Assembly (NCBI GenBank): GCA_024036415.1
Contig: JAMWET010000180.1
Span: 186,001-250,000, forward strand
From: Prochilodus magdalenae
Lineage: Eukaryota; Chordata; Actinopteri; Characiformes; Prochilodontidae
Reading direction: 5' to 3'
DNA length: 64,000 bases
Below the pieces are notes generated by a model that did no database searches, was not told the DNA's origin, and worked only from the letters and a program-made list of their open reading frames with translations. Numbering within the stretch: position 1 is the first letter of the stretch; each line of letters starts with the position of its first letter. A program made the position numbers and the translations under genes. This document shows positions 25,801 to 36,845 of the stretch, piece by piece.

Positions 25801-27341
25801 GATATTCCCTGGTCAGTCAATGAGACTTAAAAAAAGCCTTTGGCCAGTGGGCCCTGCTATGAGCCTGAGAGACTACAGAAGTAAATCCTATAGGAAAGCA
25901 GAGAGCTAGGGCTCACTTCCCACGTTGTTTTTGGCATTCACTCGTCCCCAGATAAACCTTACGCTAACACATCTAAAGTCGTTGTCTGTCTAGGTGCACA
26001 AATAACAGATGCTGGTGTTTCACTCTGATACACATACAAGTACTTAGATTCTACACACAAGAGCAAGCTTTACTACACAAGTGTACACATATAGACATAC
26101 ATTTAGTATCAGTTCTTTGGTTAACTAGATCCAAAGCCCTAATTAAGCTTAGTTTTACCAGGAGAGGCCTTAAAAAATACTGCCTAACCGATTTGATTTG
26201 TCAGTTTGTACAAGTTAAATCATCTGTAAAATCCCCAAATGACCAGGGATTGTTCAGATAGGGTGATTCAGAATTATACGACAGGTGACGCACTGAATAA
26301 CAATAGCAACACGGTCATGACTTTGTCTACTAGCAGGTTTGATTGAGCATGAATTTGATTCGGTCAGGACTCTCTGTGATAAAAATAATCAGGCTTAACA
26401 CATACATTACCCAGTGCAGTGTACGGCCTTCAGGTCTGAAACAGTTAATTCCTTCTAAGTACCTTTTTAAGCATCTGTTTTTGTGAACATCAGCAGTGGA
26501 CATCGCTCTCATGGTTTCAGAAATTTCTCCTTTATGTCATAATTACTACGTCTCTGAGTGGTTGTCAGCAACACAGTCCTAAAATATAGCTGTGAATAGC
26601 TCCTTCTTTGCCAGAACAAACACTTGCCTCGCTAATCCCAGCATGGCTCAGTGAAAACGGCTCGCCGACCCTCAGTCGGCCTGGCCCAGCTTTGGCACCT
26701 TCTCAAAACATAAGGGGCCAAGAAAATACGATGCGAAATGACTTGATGGTGGGCACCGCAAAGACTGTTGTTACTGCCGTGCAAAAAAATATGACTAAAA
26801 AGGAATCTGTCAAAAACTCTAGAAACCACATGCAGTACATTCAAAGTCAGACAATAAATCTGACACTGGACCTAGTTACCCTTTGTACTGGACAAACGTG
26901 GCCGACTTAGTGGGGTTTGTCAGTGTGAAGCCCAGGAAAGCATACAATAAGCCAACAAAGACCTCATATAATTGCTTTCCTATATAAATAATTCCTCTTA
27001 AACCATTTCATTGTGCGGGGACACGTTGTGCACGGCTTTTAATCAATTTCCGTAACTGATTAATATGGTAGCAGGTGTGTTGAACTCCGGAACACAAGAT
27101 CAGATATTTCCGTCATGAATTATATGCATTCCTGACCCTGGACACTGACCTTAAGTCATAGGAGTGAGGAATGGAAACTTGCAGTGGCCAGGAAGTTCCG
27201 GTTATTTTAGAGGTTAATATGTGAATGGTATAGGTCAGTGTATTTGAGCATGAATTTGACCTAACCCTTCTTTAGATGTTCACACAAGTACAAAAATAGA
27301 TCAGGAAAACTAAATCAAACAAATGAGACATAAATATCAGA
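22816..27341. other. Long noncoding stretch, nothing recognised
   Basis: 4.5 kb without a recognisable exon, RNA gene or clear repeat. A frame at 26608-26910 (100 residues) has no known domain. A block near 26990-27110 with homeobox-type TAAT/ATTA motifs could be regulatory, but nothing in the window proves it. Confidence 0.35.
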
Positions 27342-27893
27342 CCTGGTCATTCATTTATTAAGAAAGAAATATCCAGTACTACATATCTGTGAGTGGCATA
27401 AGTATATAAAAGTTTGTATCGACTTTGTGCAGCAGTATTTGCAGATAAAAGTTTCTGGTAACTGTTGATTTGTCCTGCACATATTCTTGGAGGAACAGCT
27501 TCAACTCTAAGTTGATGGGTAGAACAATGAAATGTCAGGACATCTGTCTTTGAGCTAAATCTTAAGAGAACGTGGGTCAAGACAATGACCATAAGCACAA
27601 AGTTGCTCTACCCATGAACAGTTAAAGAAGATTACAGTTAAGGTTTTGGGGTAGTCAAAACAAGGTCATGACCTTAGTCCAATAGAAATGCCGTGGAAAG
27701 ACCTGAAGTGAGCAGTGTGTTGGAGGAAACCCTCCAGTTAAAGCTGCTCTGTATGGAGTAATGGGGATTTTCAGGACTAATCAACAGTTACCAGAAACGT
27801 TTAGGGGGTCAGACCAGATATTGGTTTACAAATTTTGCCACTTGCTGATATGTAATATGGGTTCAATATTTCCTCAATAAATGAATGACCAAG
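27342..27893. mobile_element. Nonautonomous Tc1-like element with long terminal inverted repeats
   Basis: The left end has TGGTCATTCATTTATTAAGA and ATATCTGTGAGTGGCATAAG. The right end has GCCACTTGCTGATATGTAAT and TCAATAAATGAATGACCA. These form terminal inverted repeats of about 60 bases. The interior keeps pieces of a minus-strand transposase region of a Tc1 family (for example TTTCTGGTAACTGTTGAT near the left and ATCAACAGTTACCAGAAACG near the right, which extend the inverted repeat). Most of the transposase is deleted: a full element would be about three times longer. It must have depended on a transposase supplied elsewhere. Confidence 0.75.
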
Positions 27894-29862
27894 TGTAATA
27901 TTTAGTTTAGTTTTTTGGTTCTCCTGATCTACTTTTTGGACTTTCATGAAGAAATATAGAACATTCTAAAGGGCTCACAAACCACTGTACATCCTTATAT
28001 GATTTCATGTTTTGATTGAAACTGCAATTTGCAGGGTTTTCCCCTTTCCTAGACACAGTAGGCAGCAGTCCTTTCAGGACATGGCAATCGTTCCCCTTTT
28101 ATTAGTTGTTCTTTAGTAAAGCATGGGGTATTCGTGGAAGCTTGGCTTTGACTTACCTCAATAGCTACATATAGTCACGATCCTTCTAAATCCAAAACAG
28201 GCTGCTAATGATACGTGCCCTGGACAGCTTTATCTGTATCTCTGAACCTTCTCTAAATGATGACTGGACTTGTCAGTGTATTTCTACACGTTCCCTCATT
28301 CCTTCCTTGCTAAATGTTCATGGGTAGAAGATCTGGCCTGTACTCGGATGCCAGTTTCACCCTAAGATGAAATACAGAGCTCCTTTTCTATGCTGCTGTG
28401 AAAATTTGCAGTGCTTCGGTTTCTGGGCATAACCAAGTGGTAATTGTCTTGAGAGACAAACCTGCATGTCCTGGTAAAAGTCAGCTAAAAGGTTTTTCCA
28501 GTGGTAAAATAATATTCAGTTTACTTTGACAGCAATTCCTCATGAGTGGACAGTTTTCATGGGGATAATTTGACTTGGACTTGGCACCCTAATAAAGGAT
28601 GAACACACACATTCAAAACCTGAGAGCTTTGAACAAACCTAATGTAGAACACTGAGCAAATTTGATTGAAATGTAGTAATGCTGGCCAACTACCTGCCAT
28701 ACATTTGGTCTATCAGTTCATTCATTTTTCAGCCTAATGAAATTTACATACATATATACATATACATACATACATTACATACATTTACATACATATATAT
28801 AGAAACAAAAAGAGTACTCTAATAAGCAATCACTATTTGCAGTCAAATAATTCATATGAAATGTCAGACCCCACTTAGTAAATAACAGGTCAGCTGCATG
28901 TACAGTCCAGCCATCTGATTAGTGAGATATGCATTCCAGTGCTAATGTAGTTTTTGTTTAGTAGGAGTTTAGTGGGAGTTTTCAGTGCAGTGGGCATTCC
29001 CTCACTTTTTCTTTCTTCAGAGAATGTGGCTGGTTTTAATCTGCATGTTCAGCAGGGTGTGCTCAACCCTTTTCCTTTGTGACTGTGTAACTTTCCCGGT
29101 TGCTGTAAATGTATCTCTTCTCCAGCAAAGCATGCTGGCTCAGTGCCTACAGAGCCTATACTGTGCCTATATTCCTTTACACACAGAAACAATTACAGTT
29201 ATACCACATGTGCTGTGCATACATGAATAATCCCTAATACCACATAAAGTAAAATGAAGATTGATAAGACTGACATCAGTCTAGGTAATGATGGTATAAT
29301 GTTCAGTATAAAAACAATGTAAGACAGTTAAAAAGCTCTGAGGTGACTGAGGAGATATAAAAACACTTAAGTGGTGTAGGCCTATACCTTCTGGTTTTGG
29401 GTAAGACATACAGTGTTGTTTTTTTAAAAATAGAAGATTCAGTACAGTGTAGCTTTATTATCCATACTCGAAAAAAACTCTTAAATAAGACATAAAAGCT
29501 GAACAGAAAACACTATTATCACCACTGACATGCCACATACTTAACCTGTGTCTATGGTGCCAGCTAGTGGAAAAACCTAGCTACTACAGCAAAAAAATAC
29601 AGGGATGGAGAATAACTGAGTGCACAGGCTCCCAGCCATGGTGTGTGCCCGGTGTGAAAAGACTTTCTTTAACTTAGAAATGACTTGCTAATTAACTGTA
29701 CAGTATAACTGGGAGCAGAGAAATCACAAATGTGCAGGGGAGCAGGTACTCTAGGACCAGAGCTGGGAACCAGCGGCATTATGGTATAAATGAACTGACA
29801 GTAACACAACCACAAAAATCTATACATAATTACCATCAATAATTTAACCCATTCATTGAGGA
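27894..29862. other. Noncoding stretch with simple repeats
   Basis: Includes a tacata/tatata simple repeat at about 28745-28800 and an end-like fragment (GGTACTCTAGGACCAGAGCT at about 29746) of the repeat family seen at 1788. No gene recognised. Confidence 0.35.
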
Positions 29863-30745
29863 GAGGTATATGCAGAGCATGGTGAGGCATTATAGGAATA
29901 TGCAGAGCATGCTAAGGCAAAATAGGTATAAGCAGAGCATGGTAAGGAATTGCAGGTATATTCAGAGCATGGTGAGGAATTACAGGTATAAGCAGAGCAT
30001 GGTAAGGAGTTACAGGTATAAGCAGAGCATGGTAAGGAGTTACAGGTATAAGCAGAGCATGGTGAGGAATTACAGGTATAAGCAGAGCATGGTAAGGAAT
30101 TACAGGTATAAGCAGAGCATGGTAAGGAGACATATACAGCATGGTAAGAAATGTGCAGAGCATGGTAAGGAGGTTAAGGGTATTACAGGTAAGGAGTTAC
30201 AGGTATAAGCAGAGCATGGTAAGGAATTACAGGTATAAGCAGAGCATGGTAAGGAATTACAGGTATAAGCAGAGCATGGTAAGGAATTACAGGTATAAGC
30301 AGAGCATGGTAAGGAATTACAGGTATAAGCAGAGCATGGTAAGGAATTACAGGTATAAGCAGAGCATGGTAAGGAGTTACAGGTATAAGCAGAGCATGGT
30401 AAGGTAAAATAGGTATATGCAGAGCATGGTGAGGAATTACAGGTATAAGCAGAGCATGGTAAGAAATTACAGGTATAAGCAGAGCATGGTAAGGAGTTAC
30501 AGGTATAAGCAGAGCATGGTAAGGTAAAATAGGTATATGCAGAGCATGGTGAGGAATTACAGGTATAAGCAGAGCATGGTGAGGAATTACAGGTATAAGC
30601 AGAGCATGGTAAGAAATTACAGGTATAAGCAGAGCATGGTGAGGAATTACAGGTATAAGCAGAGCATGGTAAGGATTTACAGGTATAAGCAGAGCATGGT
30701 AAGGTAAAATAGGTATATGCAGAGCATGATAATATACAATAGGTA
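29863..30745. repeat. 30-bp minisatellite, about 29 units
   Basis: Unit AGCAGAGCATGGTAAGGAAT then TACAGGTATA. Variants include GGAGTTACA, GGTAAAATA and GTGAGG forms. The triplet of steps GGAGTTACA or GGATTTACA, GGTAAAATA, GTGAGGAATT returns near 30370-30430, 30490-30550 and (in part) 30670-30725, suggesting a larger repeating block on top of the 30-bp unit. The order is disturbed at 30130-30190. Thirty is a multiple of three, so frames stay open on both strands without implying a protein. Confidence 0.95.
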
Positions 30746-31169
30746 CCAAGGTAACAAGTACAAAAACAACAGTTCTAGATTTATCACTACTGAACTATTG
30801 TCAACATTATATATCACAGATCTATTTGTCTGTTTGCACTGTGGATATTGGTTAAAACTCAGCAGAATGTTTGAAAAATCAAGGAAATTTCTTTTTGAGT
30901 CACTTTTCTGTTTAACCAATGTGTACCCTCAGTTGGCTCATATTACATAAAACTGAATATCCCTTGCTTTTTTAAAACGTATAAAGTATTCTAAAGATAT
31001 ATGTAACCAAAAAACAAAGTGTAAGATGCCACAATCATAATGTGTATGATTTGTTTTATTAAGAACATTGCAAAATCCAATCCATTTATTAACCAGTTGT
31101 GAAGAACATCTTGTCTGTAACCCAATAGGCAATACAGAATCACCTTTACTCCCCACATAAGTAAAGGAG
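30746..31169. other. Noncoding stretch, nothing recognised
   Basis: AT-rich sequence between the minisatellite and the repeat at 31170; short frames lack known motifs. Confidence 0.35.
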
Positions 31170-31380
31170 TGATGGGGTGGGCGTTGTGTTATTTGTCAAA
31201 GCATGTCAAACTGTGCTGCTGAAAACAAACAAACTCATTTACATATTCCCGCCTATTTAGGCTACTGCAGTTTAGCTCCACCCACTCATATGTTGAAGTC
31301 CTAAGGAATGTTTCAGTTTTTCTGAATGAGGCTTAATACAGGACAGCCAATCAGTTACCAGTGAGAGCACAAACATATTA
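31170..31380 (+). repeat. Interspersed fish repeat
   Basis: Contains AGCTCCACCCACTCATATGT, AATGAGGCTTAATACAGGAC and AGCCAATCAG in order. The last two blocks recur inverted at 15890-15960. No coding capacity. Confidence 0.5.
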
Positions 31381-32573
31381 TTGTTATCTTCTTATTTTAC
31401 TGGTGTTATTATCTTACTATCTGCTTTCTTATTTATCTTAAACCTAAGTTTCTAGGTATTTTAGTAGCAAAATATGGTGGGCTTTTTAAAAACAAATAAA
31501 TAATTTTGTGTACTGTATATTTTTGGCTCTTGGCCCACAAAACACTGCATTTTGTTTGGTTTTGTGCACACTTACTTTCCAGCCTTTACAAGTTGCAGAC
31601 ACTAGAGGGAGTGATTGGCTTTTTGATAGCCATGGAAAGACTCTAAACTCATTAGAGAAGCTGAGCACCTTCCTTGTGCATCTACAGTTTTTATTACACC
31701 ACCATGACAAACAGCTTTTCGAATCATGTAACAAAGCCATACTAATTCATCTTGGTGATATAATGTTGTTACCATGGCTCACAGTGTTATTATGCTGATC
31801 ATAAGGAACTCCTCCTGTTTGCTGGATTCTACTGTGCAGCCCCAATGACTCCATTCGCTTCTCTTTAAATGCAGTTCAGAATACTCTCTGAGCACGTATC
31901 ATCACTTCTCAACAATTCTCTGCAATACTAACCTGGAGCAACTGTCATCATTTAATTAACATCACTGAAGATGAGACCAGGACTGAAAGACTTTACTTTG
32001 GGTTAAAGAACACACCTAACCCAAAATATGAAATATGTATCTGACCATTTATGCCAATGCACACAGAATATCTATAGCCAAATATAATAATCTCAGGCCC
32101 TGATTGACTCCACTTTATGTTTTCATTGCTGTGCTCTTGCTGAGAGGCCTCACATTAGAGCTATCCATGTCCTGCCTCAGTCAGGACATAAAGATAGACT
32201 TCTAGCTCGAGTTCTGGGACAGATCTGGAGGACAGTTTGCTGCCTGGAAAGCACTGAAGCACAGAAGCATCCACATGGCCAGCAACCATGATCAATGCAG
32301 CTTTGCCTCAGAGGGGGGCTTATATAAAGTTGTGGTGAAAACTACAGCCTGGAATTCCTCACTGCCCAGCAGGGAACCCATCATTTGGTCAAAAACCACA
32401 CCATCATACCCATCATACAGTCGGGAAACAAACAATGCCTGCTATTCACTGCCTTCTTTTGCTCTAATGCCATACATACTATACCATTCCATTGTGCCAT
32501 GCAAGCCGCAGATCCAATAAGGAATCAATCCGTTTTCCAGTTGTTCAGTGAGACTACATTTACAGAAGTAAAC
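31381..32573. other. Noncoding stretch, nothing recognised
   Basis: No gene recognised. The 96-residue frame at 31508-31798 and 81-residue frame at 32275-32520 have no known domain. Confidence 0.35.
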
Positions 32574-33050
32574 TAAATGGTTCTTTGCATTAGAAAAGTT
32601 ATAGGAAAAGCTGTTTATTTAAATGGAACGTTTAGATTACATAGATGATCTTTAAACTTTCAAACTGTCCTCAGACATCTCTTTATAGAACCTGCATAGA
32701 AAGGTTATTAGAAAACCAAAGTCTTAGAGGTTAATGATGTTAAGAGAAAAGACAATTAATTGCTATGTTGGTTTAATATCACAGTCCTTCAGTAAAGGTC
32801 TTTGGATGGTGACATTGTTTTTTATTTTTTAATTAATGCCTGTTGGAAAATGATTTCTTAAAGAATGAATAATTCTGCGTTGCACAAATAGGGTTTTGCT
32901 ATTATTACAACTCATATAGCCTTCCTTCAGTACTACATACAAGCCTTTTAAAAAACTTTTTATGATTAGTTCCCAAATTAAATTGAATCTTTAACTAAGC
33001 ATTTCTTTGAAGACCTTTGTAAACCAGAATGTGAAGAACCATTTTTTTAA
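32574..33050. mobile_element. MITE-like element with AAATGGTTCTT ends
   Basis: The left end TAAATGGTTCTTTGCATT is matched by the right end AATGTGAAGAACCATTTTTT in inverse orientation. The inside is AT-rich with no coding capacity. Related 'aaggttctt' motifs occur near 2185 and 43310. The mismatched ends and missing target duplication keep confidence moderate. Confidence 0.45.
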
Positions 33051-33144
33051 AAAAGCATCAGCATTAAAAAATAGTTGTAAACTATATAGTCCCTCGCATG
33101 ACATTTTTAGGATTATTTTTTAGATGTGGCCATTAATAAATGAA

Positions 33145-33668
33145 TACACTGAGGTCCCTGGTTACTATATTATGGTCACAAATTAATATATTGAGGCCTT
33201 AAATTACTATATTGAGGTCACAATTTATACACTGAGGCCACAGATAAAGATATTGAGACCTCAGGTTATCATATTAAGGCCACAAATTGCTATACTGAGG
33301 ACACTAGTTATCATATTACGGCCTCAGGTTACTTTGTTGAGGCCAGAAATGACTATGTTAAGATCACAATTTACAATATTGAGGCTGTGGTTACTATATT
33401 AAGGCCACAACTTAATATATTGAGGACTCAAGTTATTATACTGAGGTAACAATTTACTGTACCGATGCCACAAAATTATATATTGAAGTCTCAGATTACT
33501 ATATTATGGCCACAAGTTACTATACTGAGGCCACAAATTCATATATTGAGTTCCACGGGTTACTAAATTGAGGGCACAAGTTATCATACTGAGGCCACAA
33601 ATTCATATATAGAGCCCTCAGGTTACTATGTTGAGACCACGAGTTGCTATATTGAGGCCAAGTATTAA
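33145..33668. repeat. Degenerate 21-bp tandem array upstream of col25a1
   Basis: About 24 diverged copies of a unit close to TTACTATATTGAGGCCACAA plus one base. Alternate copies tend to read GGCCTCAGG or GGCCACAAA after the TGAG step, hinting at a dimer of about 42-44 bases. Each unit keeps a TGAGG(C/T)C core. The array ends about 500 bases before the promoter CCAAT box. Strong divergence between units says it is old. Confidence 0.85.
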
Positions 33669-34181
33669 TATGCTATTCATTTAAACTAATCATTGGCTAT
33701 GCTATGTATTATTACCTTCAGAAACCTTTATGTTTAATAGCGTCGCCTAAATATGCCCGTGCGTAATAACGAAGACCAGTATGTCCCTGTCCTGCTCGCG
33801 GAGCCCTTCTGTCCTGCGTGTTTCCGTGTTTTCCCAGCTCTTGCACACATGGCCCGTCAAATCAGCTATAATTAACTAGTCCTTCCTGAGCTGAGGAGGG
33901 TGTGCTAGGGGCTGAGGAACTCTAAAGCGTGCTGCAGGACTAGGTTTGGGAAGCAGTGCTGTGTAAGAGAAAAAGAGCTGGTGGTGCATTGAGAGTGGAA
34001 AGCGCCGACACAGAACGCTCCTCAAATCAGATTTGGAGGCGGTGCTGTTTGAACGGAGCGCGCGGAACGTGCTGCGCTCGCGCCTCTGTTTAGTTTTGCC
34101 GAAGGCACGCGGGGTGACAGAGTGCGCGCGCCGCGTTCCACATCCAGCGCCACAAAGTTCAGCAGAGATCCGCTGCTGCAG

Positions 34182-34186
34182 CCAAT
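34182..34186 (+). promoter_or_regulatory. CCAAT box
   Basis: CCAAT in GCAGCCAATCCATC, 166 bases upstream of the proposed ATG and inside the CpG-rich region. NF-Y-type binding is the family expectation, not shown here. Confidence 0.5.
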
Positions 34187-34246
34187 CCATCACTCCCGGG
34201 TTTCCGTGGGCGCGCGCTAATCCTCGTGCTCTCACACGCCGGCCGC

Positions 34247-34254
34247 TGACGTCA
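34247..34254 (+). promoter_or_regulatory. CRE-type site TGACGTCA
   Basis: A perfect TGACGTCA palindrome 98 bases upstream of the proposed ATG and 60 bases downstream of the CCAAT box. Full CRE sites near promoters are bound by CREB/ATF proteins, so the gene may respond to cAMP or activity signals; that response is inference. Confidence 0.6.
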
Positions 34255-34351
34255 CACCGTTGAGCGCGAGACGCTGTGGTTGGAAGTAACGGACGTCGAG
34301 CGGCAGAGGCTCGCGCTCATTCTGGTTTTTCATCCCCGCACGGTGACCGTT

Positions 34352-34642
34352 ATGAAGGTGCTGGAAGCGAAGGAGGCGCGCGAGTGCGCCGCGAACATGG
34401 AGAGCGACTCCAGCGCAAGTAAGCGGCGACGGCACTGCCTCCGCACCGCCGTGAACGGAGCTTCGTTCGTGTTCTCCGCCGTGTCCGTTGCCTTTTGCGT
34501 CCTTTTGGGCGTCCAGACCAACGACGTTAAAAACAGGGTGACGGATCTGGAGAGCGCGGAGCTGTCCTACCCGTTTGCTGCGTTTTCAACGGAGCAGCTC
34601 AATTTGGTGATACGGGAGAGAGTGGACGAGCTGTTGGCGCAG
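34352..34642 (+). CDS. col25a1: Collagen type XXV alpha 1, coding exon 1 (N-terminus, membrane span, NC1 linker)
   Basis: This exon encodes 97 residues of a type II transmembrane collagen. Residues 1-32 are the cytosolic tail, with the basic cluster KRRRHCLR (24-31) just before the membrane. Residues about 33-54 form the single hydrophobic span, ending LLGVQTND. Residues 55-97 are the membrane-proximal linker (VKNRVTDLESAE ... VDELLAQ), which in this family helps trimer formation. LGV-TND, LESA and the closing LLAQ match human COL25A1 better than COL13A1 or COL23A1. In mammals the protein is made in neurons, is needed for motor innervation of muscle, and its shed form (CLAC) is found in amyloid plaques. 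The exon ends at CAG|GTGAGA in phase 0. The first ATG is preferred because the tail length then agrees with human; the second in-frame ATG (34397, residue 16) has the stronger context AACATGG and could also be used. Confidence 0.9.
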
Positions 34643-35137
34643 GTGAGACTAAGAACTGATTTCTAACCCCCCCGTTTTCCTCCTCTCAGCCCCTCTTTCC
34701 AACTTCAGAAGCTATAACTGCCTTATGTTGAGTCCAAGTGACTTTTTGGCACGTTTTCCTCCTCGCACGTGTTAGATATACCTGTTACCAGAAAAAAGGT
34801 GAGAACATGTCAGTGGAGGGTGGGCGGCATGACGACATCCACTGTTAATCCAATAAAACAGGTCACATTCGCAATAAGCTTTTCGTAGGGCATCGTCAAT
34901 AATGACTGAAGCACTGCATGATTCTGCATGGGTTGTGTTTAGTGCAGTATGTGAAAGGTTACTGGCTGCATTGTTGTATGCATTGAGCCTCTGCTGTTTC
35001 CTTTTCCCGTCCAATTTATCAAACCTCAGTAATCGTTATTCCCAGTGATAGAATTTTGGTCACATATCCCACTCCTACATCTCAGCATTAGTCTTTTATG
35101 AGTTAATATCTGCTTTCTATTCTGATCTCTTTGGCAG
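34643..35137 (+). other. col25a1: col25a1 intron 1
   Basis: A 495-base intron with donor GTGAGA and acceptor CTCTTTGGCAG, in phase 0. It holds nothing else that I recognise. Confidence 0.85.
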
Positions 35138-35207
35138 CGCTCCTACGAACAGTTTGCCAGGATAAGGACTGCTCGTCAGGCTTCACCTGAGTGCAACTGC
35201 CCACCAG
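35138..35207 (+). CDS. col25a1: Collagen type XXV alpha 1, coding exon 2 (furin site, start of collagen domain)
   Basis: Seventy bases encode residues 98-120 plus the first base of a glycine codon: RSYEQFARIRTARQ followed by ASPECNCPP(G). SYE and ECNCP match COL25A1; the related COL23A1 has ECVCP and lacks SYE. RTAR (107-110) fits the Arg-X-X-Arg rule of furin-type convertases, at the place where the human protein is cut to release its soluble ectodomain, so shedding is probably conserved. Human has Glu after the cut; here it is Gln. The Cys pair (116 and 118) precedes the first Gly-X-Y repeat, as in the family, and could take part in chain linking. The exon ends CCACCAG|GTAGGC in phase 1, so exon 3 should start by completing Gly. 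Acceptor TTTGGCAG|CGC is clear. Confidence 0.9.
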
Positions 35208-36544
35208 GTAGGCTAATGCCTGACTCTCCTTCACTGCAAAGCACACTGCCAGCATGCACGGTCTACTACTATACTGCAAACCAAACAGTGCCAATGAACT
35301 CTGGCAGTGTCTGTTTGTATCCAGCTGGACTGAAACGGACAGTGAGCGAGTTTACATGCACTTAATAATCCGATAACTCCGATAAATCCGAAAATCTGAT
35401 TGTGACAGTAACTGGTTCACTGTGTTTAGATGCATCAGTTTGGAAACAGCAGGTCTACATGAGCCATGCAGCAACCACTACTTTGCACCCAGCCAGCAAA
35501 CTGGTAAAATAAGACATTCCATAAACAGAATATAAAACTCAGACCTCAAGCTGCAGCATTTTATTAAGAATAACTAGTCATTATAGCAGGAAATTCGCAC
35601 CTCTTCTAGAAGATAAAGTACATTTAAATCCTGAGATATAGGAAAGAAATCAGAGTAAGTGTACGCACACCACGAAACCTGATTCCTGAGCCAAAATTCA
35701 GTTCTCCTCATTGGTTTTCCCAATCTTATGATTGGATTATGCAGTTTATATGATGACTGGACCAGTCAGATATCTGCAGAAATGGTATTTTGATCGGTTT
35801 ATTAAGTGCATGTATGTGCATTTGCCTTACATGTTAATTCAGCTCTCTGGCTATTAATGCATCACTGGGGATTTTGGTGCGCATGGAAAATCCAGTGCTG
35901 TGGTGGACTAGTAGGCTGGAGGGTGTGACAGACGCCTCTCAGGCCACACAAAATGAGTGTGTGTTAGCTTATCTCACTGTTTGGAAGCCAAAGGCACTTT
36001 GCCCACTCAGAGCAGCTTGTTTCTGTGAGTCGAGAATGGGAGCTGTGTTAGGTTTCAGTGCCACAGTCCCGGCTTTTGGAGGTGACACATGATGCTGTTG
36101 TGGCTACTTCTTGTGCAGCAAATGACCCTGACTGGCGTTTCGCCTGAAGCCGCTAACAAAACATCTCGAGTTCTATATGTGGGCTAATGTGCTCTTCAGG
36201 TTGTCTTTTCATGGAGCTCGAGAGAGACACAGAGGCTAGGATAATGCTTTTGGAAAATCTTGACTAGCAGCTATTCGTGTTATGCCATTTATGCGTCGGG
36301 CCGTCATGTGTGGATAAGCGAGGAGGATTTTGAAGGATGCAGACAGGTGAATGCTCAGCACTGCAAACAAAGCGAGGGTCATTGAAAGGCTATACATAGA
36401 CGCTCTTAGAAGTTTTGTGATGGGTCTGTCATCAGTCACAGTGTCAAAGCAATTCCACAGGAATACCTTGAGTGTGAATGCAGTAGAGTATTACAATCCA
36501 AACTAATGAGCTAGTTTGAGATGCTGGGGATTCATATTTAGGCT

Positions 36545-36845
36545 ACAGTTACTTATGTGCACTCAATGGCCACCTGGGTTGGACCACCTTGTATATCGTC
36601 AGTGCCCAAAAACAAACATGAATGAGCTGAAGGTGAGGATTTTGGGGGTCTACCAGGTCTTGTACAGTGGTTAGGGGTCTGGTTTTCTTTACAGCATTTA
36701 GGAAAACCCTGTTTGTTTCATTCATTTCCCCCCAAAATGTGGCTAATAAACATAACATTGGGTGGTCTTTGACTTTTGCACAGTACCTGCAGAGTGCAGA
36801 TACAAGTTGTGTACCTAATAAAGTGGCCAGTGTGTCCACATCACG
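36545..36845. repeat. Degraded Tc1-like terminal repeats and nested fragment
   Basis: The left edge has GTGCACTCAATGGCCACCTG and the right edge has GTACCTAATAAAGTGGCCAG then TGTG, which as an inverse pair resembles the ends of a common fish Tc1 element (CACTGGCCACTTTATTAGG type). No transposase remains inside. A segment near 36592 (TATATCGTCAGTGCCCAAAA) resembles the start of the palindromic MITE at 15704. Confidence 0.5.

Larger units (their letters stand above)
33740..34351 (+). promoter_or_regulatory. col25a1: CpG-rich promoter and 5' UTR region of col25a1
   Basis: CpG density rises sharply from about 33740 and is highest at 34060-34400 (for example GAACGGAGCGCGCGGAACGT and GCGCGCGCCGCGTTCCACAT-like runs), in contrast to the AT-rich flanks. 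It surrounds the first coding exon. A CCAAT box and a full CRE-type site are listed separately. No clear TATA box is present, which fits a CpG-island promoter. The transcription start is inferred to lie between the CRE and the ATG. A decayed repeat end lies at about 33880-33960 within its left part. Confidence 0.7.

Noticed and set aside
29870..30749. Frames with 10-residue periods considered as a repeat protein gene
   Set aside because: They arise on both strands from a 30-bp repeat, with no flanking exon, signal peptide or splice structure.
34280..34351. Upstream extension of the col25a1 frame
   Set aside because: The frame is open upstream, but it has no ATG before 34352 (the 34280 start would be TTG), and the tail would be longer than in the family.
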